64,000 bases of DNA from Arthrobacter sp. ZGTC412 (GTDB lineage: Bacteria > Actinomycetota > Actinomycetes > Actinomycetales > Micrococcaceae): NCBI RefSeq assembly GCF_002929215.1, contig NZ_PJII01000019.1, positions 1 through 64,000 of the forward strand, in the 5' to 3' direction. The position numbers and the translations under genes were made by a program. Position 1 is the first letter of the stretch, and each line of letters starts with the position of its first letter. Shown here in pieces: positions 60,952-64,000 of the stretch. The notes below the pieces were generated by a model. The model was not told the origin of the DNA and ran no database searches. It was given only the letters and a program-made list of their open reading frames with translations.

Positions 60952-61524
60952 TCAGGTCACCTCATTGCTTTCCATGCGCAGATAGCGGTACACCGTAGCC
61001 CGGCTGGCGCCGATGACCTTCCCGATGTCGGCAGGCGTCAGCCCTTGAGTCTTAAGATCGCGTGCACGCTTGACCTTCGCGTGGTCGGCGGTGACTTCCC
61101 GTCTCCCGGCCTTGCGCCCGTGTTCTGCGGCTGCTGCCATGCCTGCCCTGGTCCGCTCGGCCAGCTGATCGCGCTCGAGCTGGGCGAACGCCGACATCAC
61201 GGTGAGCATGGCTCTGCCCATCGGCCCCGTTGTGCTGATGCCTTCCGTGACGCTGCGGAAATGCACGCCCCGGCGCTCCAAATCATCGATGAGGGCCAGC
61301 AGGTTGCGGGTATTGCGTCCAAGGCGGTCCAGCTTCCAGACCACGACCTCGTCACCGTCCCGCAGGTGATCGAGCATCTTGTCCAGCTCGGGCCGGCTGG
61401 CCCTTGATCCACTCACGCCATGGTCGATGAAGATCCGGTGACAGCCCGCGGCCTTCAACGCCGCGTGCTGCAGGTCCGCGTTCTGCTCTGTGGTGCTGAC
61501 CCGGGCATATCCAATACTCCCCAA
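60952..61524 (-). CDS. Serine resolvase/invertase
   Basis: 190 residues. Catalytic Ser10 in YARVSTTEQNADLQ, the DRLGRNTRNL block and MLTVMSAFAQLERDQLAERTRAG, with a C-terminal helix-turn-helix LTPADIGKVIGASRATVYRYL. TTG start with GAGGAG upstream. Belongs to the Tn3-type resolvase group; may resolve plasmid multimers or cointegrates. Confidence 0.85.
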   Translation of the reverse strand: MGSIGYARVSTTEQNADLQHAALKAAGCHRIFIDHGVSGSRASRPELDKMLDHLRDGDEVVVWKLDRLGRNTRNLLALIDDLERRGVHFRSVTEGISTTGPMGRAMLTVMSAFAQLERDQLAERTRAGMAAAAEHGRKAGRREVTADHAKVKRARDLKTQGLTPADIGKVIGASRATVYRYLRMESNEVT

Positions 61525-61800
61525 ACCGACTCCTCATGGCTCATCAAAGGCCTCATTCCATTCAGATGAGAATAGACCGGTTGAGACACATTGTTGAGAC
61601 GACCCACCGATCCCTGAACCGCTAGAAGGCAGGGCCTAGAAATATCCCCAAGAGCAACTCCCCCAATCTTGGTAAAGGATCCTTTGACAGGACAGCGACA
61701 TAATGGTGCGAATGCTTGACCTTACTTGCCGGCGGCTGCGACACTCTTGCCCCGGGTGACGCGTTACACCTCCCGAATCGGAACGGCACGGGGAGTGACT
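61525..61800. other. Candidate resolution-site region upstream of the resolvase
   Basis: Two direct GTTGAGAC words at 61580-61587 and 61593-61600, 13 bp apart, in the expected place of a res site. Otherwise no gene. Confidence 0.35.
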
Positions 61801-62058
61801 ATGACTGAACAGATCACCGCTACACACGCGTCCGGCGTCCGGCCGGACCTGTTCCTGCTGGGACAGGAACCCTCCGAAATCGCCGTGCCTGAGTGCGAAG
61901 CCGAGCGCCGGATCCGCCAGGCGCTTCACACCATGGAAGTGGACTGGGGCCGGGGCGTGTTTGACTACGGGAAAATCCGGGCCTTATTCACCAGCCGCAG
62001 CACCGAAACATGTCTGGGCGGGCACCGAAACGCAGAGCGGCCCACCAGTGCCGCATAA
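61801..62058 (+). CDS. Small hypothetical protein, possibly truncated
   Basis: 85 residues from ATG 61801 (MTEQITATHASGVRPDLFLLGQ). The part up to IRALFTSR looks natural; the last 20 residues are atypical, as if the frame were cut by a junction at about 62000. No family recognised. Confidence 0.45.
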   Translation: MTEQITATHASGVRPDLFLLGQEPSEIAVPECEAERRIRQALHTMEVDWGRGVFDYGKIRALFTSRSTETCLGGHRNAERPTSAA

Positions 62059-62134
62059 TCCGGCGCTAACGTACTGGTGTTGACGGGAAGAGCTGGCCTG
62101 TAAGCATGCGTCATGATTCGGCCCAGGCAGATCT

Positions 62135-63112
62135 CTAGCTGTACTGAGCGGACACGTTGATCAATCGTGAGAAGGGCGGCTGGCTGCCGCATGCGGTGTG
62201 GGGTCGGTGATGTAGTAGTGCAGCCAGCCATGTAGCTCCCCACGACGCTCAGCCTCGGAGGTATAGTAGCGGGCGTAGGCTCATCCGTCGGCCAGGGTGC
62301 GGTGGAAGCGCTCGACCTTGCCGTTCGTCTGTGGGCGACACGGGCGGTGCGCTTGTGCTTGATTTCAAGTTCGGCGCATGTGCCCGCCACAAGTGTGAGC
62401 GGTAGGCGCCACCGTTGTCAGACAGAACGCGCTCGACGGTGATGCCCCGCTGGTTGAACCACTCGACAGCGCGAATGAGCACCGCTGTGGCAGTTTGGGC
62501 GGTTTCGTCATCATGGATTTGCGTAGGCGAGGCGGGAATGGTCGTCAATGACGGTGTGGACGTAGGCGTAGCCCAGAAGTGGGTCACTGTGTTCGTTACG
62601 CGGCTTGCGGGGTGTCTTGGCGCAGTTCTTCCCGCCTTGTCGGCGGCCGACGTAGCGCCAGCCTCCGCCTTCGGGGATGTGCCGAGCTTTTTCACAACTA
62701 CATGGATCACGGTGCCGGGATGGTCGTGCTCATATCGACGGATCGGTTCACCGGTAGCACGGTCGACATGCGACAGGCGGTCCAGGTGAACCGAGGTGAG
62801 GACGCGGTGAACCGTCGATGGGGCAATCCCCAAACGGAAAGCCATCTGAACGGGCGCCTCGCGGAGATGCAAACGAAGGGTGATGCAACGACGACTGGTC
62901 TTCGCGCTGGTTTTGTTCGGCGAGTGGTGTGGCCGCGAGGATCGGTCCTGCATCGACTGGCCTACTCGGTACCGCTCGACCCCTCTCTTGACCGCGGGCC
63001 CCGAGACCTGGAATCGGGCGGCAACTTCGCTGATCGGCCAACCGTCATCGACGACGAGGTGGGTGACCTTTAGCCGGTGGCGCGGTGTGAGAGCAGCGTT
63101 TGGGTGGGCCAT
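62135..63112 (-). pseudogene. IS481-family transposase, frameshifted
   Basis: Start region MAHPNAALTPRHRLKVTHLVVDDGWPISEVAARFQVS is the IS481 helix-turn-helix; later FLHYYI-type end is found on a different frame. Coding frame changes at least twice (around 62530 and 62360), so DDE catalysis is lost. End at stop 62135-62137 follows the words PPFSRLINVSAQYS. Confidence 0.75.
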
Positions 63113-63131
63113 GAATTTCCTCGGAAACGGA

Positions 63132-63161
63132 AAGGGGCCAGCCGGATTCGGCTGACCCCTT
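63132..63161. terminator. Terminator of the alpha/beta hydrolase or IS edge
   Basis: Arms AAGGGGCCAGCC and GGCTGACCCCTT (one mismatch) with loop GGATTC, 17 bp downstream of the hydrolase stop and close to the transposase start. Confidence 0.65.
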
Positions 63162-63178
63162 CAGGTTGCGCGTGCAGT

Positions 63179-63910
63179 TCAGTTGGTTCGAGAAGCCTCT
63201 GACCGAATGGCCTTGGCGAGGTCGCGGGGACTGCTCCACATAGGCCAATGGCCCGTCGGGAGGTCAATGACGTCGAGGTGTTCAAGCTTCGCGACTTCTG
63301 TGAACATGGGATGACCGGTTTGGGCCAGCTCTAGCACCTGCGCACTAGGGATTGAGCAACAGACCAGGGTCGTCCGGACCTTGCGGCGGGCGTCGTTGGT
63401 GAGCTCAATGGGCTGACGAAGCACGGGACCGGGCTCAGGGACGGCTCGGGCCCGAAACTGCTCGAGGACCTCTGCGCTCAGGCCTTCGAGGCTCGCCTGC
63501 TGTGCGAGGACGTCGAAGGGCGGCAGCGGAAGCTCCTCCAACTCCTCCGGGAGGTCTGGGGCGAAGACACTTCCCGTCGCCACAGGGCCGGAGTCGACCC
63601 ACACTACCCGGTGGACAAGCTCAGGGTATCGGTCCATGACGAGGCTGACGGGAGCGTTAGCCCCACTGTGGGCGACGAGAATTGCAGGCTGATTACCGTG
63701 TTGAGTAATGACGCCCAGGATTGCTTCAACCTGGGCGTCGAGGGTTTTAGTCGCACGCTCAGGGTCGTGTGCCTCGAGACCGGGCAGTGTCATCGCGATG
63801 GTACGAGGGTGGTCAGTTTTCAGGTGTTCAAGAACTTCATCCCACGCCCAAGCGCCCAGCCAGTGGCCGGCGATGAGAATGATGGTCGGACTGCTCATAG
63901 CGGTTGTCAT
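63179..63910 (-). CDS. Alpha/beta hydrolase, small esterase type
   Basis: 243 residues. Opening IILIAGHWLGAWAWDEV (oxyanion His-Trp), nucleophile VAHSGANAP, and a C-terminal LPTGHWPMWSSP with the catalytic His. The usual pattern of a small cytoplasmic esterase or lactonase. Divergent from the possible regulator at the edge. Confidence 0.85.
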   Translation of the reverse strand: MTTAMSSPTIILIAGHWLGAWAWDEVLEHLKTDHPRTIAMTLPGLEAHDPERATKTLDAQVEAILGVITQHGNQPAILVAHSGANAPVSLVMDRYPELVHRVVWVDSGPVATGSVFAPDLPEELEELPLPPFDVLAQQASLEGLSAEVLEQFRARAVPEPGPVLRQPIELTNDARRKVRTTLVCCSIPSAQVLELAQTGHPMFTEVAKLEHLDVIDLPTGHWPMWSSPRDLAKAIRSEASRTN

Positions 63911-63983
63911 GTCACAACTCTCGCAGGCCCTATGGACAATGGTATGTCACTATTTATGTCATGAATTTGCCTGGGTTTGAGCA

Positions 63984-64000
63984 GTGAAGCGAGCAGAACG
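63984..64000 (+). CDS. Possible start of a divergent regulator at the window edge
   Basis: GTG AAG CGA GCA GAA CG reads VKRAE, the way many HxlR-family proteins begin. Only six codons are visible, so this is a weak suggestion based on position divergent to the hydrolase. Confidence 0.2.

Noticed and set aside
63941-63962. ATGTCA direct repeats before the alpha/beta hydrolase as an operator
   Set aside because: Only short words (ATGTCAC, ATGTCAT) with no dyad symmetry; too weak to list as a site without a known regulator.

Overview
The window reads as part of a large, high-G+C plasmid from an Arthrobacter-like actinobacterium (Micrococcaceae). This rests on the protein types (Lsr2, SCO6880-type conjugation proteins, a 4-vinyl-reductase-like protein paired with a dipeptidase, many TetR, GntR and LacI regulators with catabolic genes), the strong GC bias at third codon positions and the frequent GTG/TTG starts. 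It carries a replication gene with a primase-like domain, a parA/parB pair, a mating-channel (type IV secretion) operon and about 36 kb of accessory catabolic genes. No ribosomal RNA, convincing tRNA or CRISPR was seen.

Positions 1-37000 are a patchwork of self-contained catabolic units, each with its own regulator. (a) 0.4-4.3 kb: GntR regulator, membrane-dipeptidase-family protein, partner protein and an MHS-type transporter, with matching inverted repeats in the control regions. (b) 4.8-8.4 kb: TetR, MFS exporter/importer and a YtcJ-type amidohydrolase. (c) 8.7-18.7 kb: two DUF3237 proteins around a TetR gene, then an oligopeptide-type ABC importer (including a permease-ATPase fusion), an amidase and a second YtcJ-type amidohydrolase. 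(d) 18.8-19.5 kb: decayed gene remnants. (e) 19.6-24.8 kb: LacI regulator, MFS transporter and GH78 rhamnosidase. (f) 25.0-30.5 kb: flavin amine oxidase, agmatine-deiminase-type enzyme, amidase, small protein and TetR, likely an agmatine/polyamine-type route. (g) 30.9-37.0 kb: MarR regulator and a CoA-dependent beta-oxidation set (SDR, metal-dependent hydrolase, acyl-CoA dehydrogenase, MaoC hydratase, acyl-CoA ligase) with the tail of a broken transporter. Units b and f share the same operator, so two distant operons appear to be co-regulated.

Positions 37.0-39.1 kb hold two PadR-type regulator/membrane-protein pairs bracketed by an imperfect direct repeat of about 62 bp. Next come a palindrome-rich intergenic stretch with DnaA-box-like sites, a plasmid-borne lsr2 gene, and a single minus-strand operon (51.3 to 39.9 kb) for the mating apparatus: CHAP/lytic enzyme, lipoprotein, MinD-like ATPase, DUF6668 protein, VirB2-like pilin candidate, VirB8/TcpC-like protein, VirB6-like protein, SCO6880 protein, VirB4-like ATPase, VirD4-like coupling protein and a DUF4913 protein. 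No relaxase is visible here. A divergent alpha/beta hydrolase and an XRE / ImmA-IrrE / seven-helix membrane protein operon follow.

Positions 54.4-60 kb are the replication and partition core: iteron-like repeats, a small ribbon-helix-helix-type protein, the large rep gene, parB-like and parA genes, and then about 1.1 kb with repeated copies of the palindrome TTCATGCATGAA, best explained as the plasmid centromere. The right end (60.2-64 kb) has a serine resolvase with a helicase-associated-domain protein, a decayed IS481-family transposase, and an alpha/beta hydrolase with what may be the first codons of a divergent regulator at the very edge. All functions are read from sequence motifs and memory of families; no searches were run.
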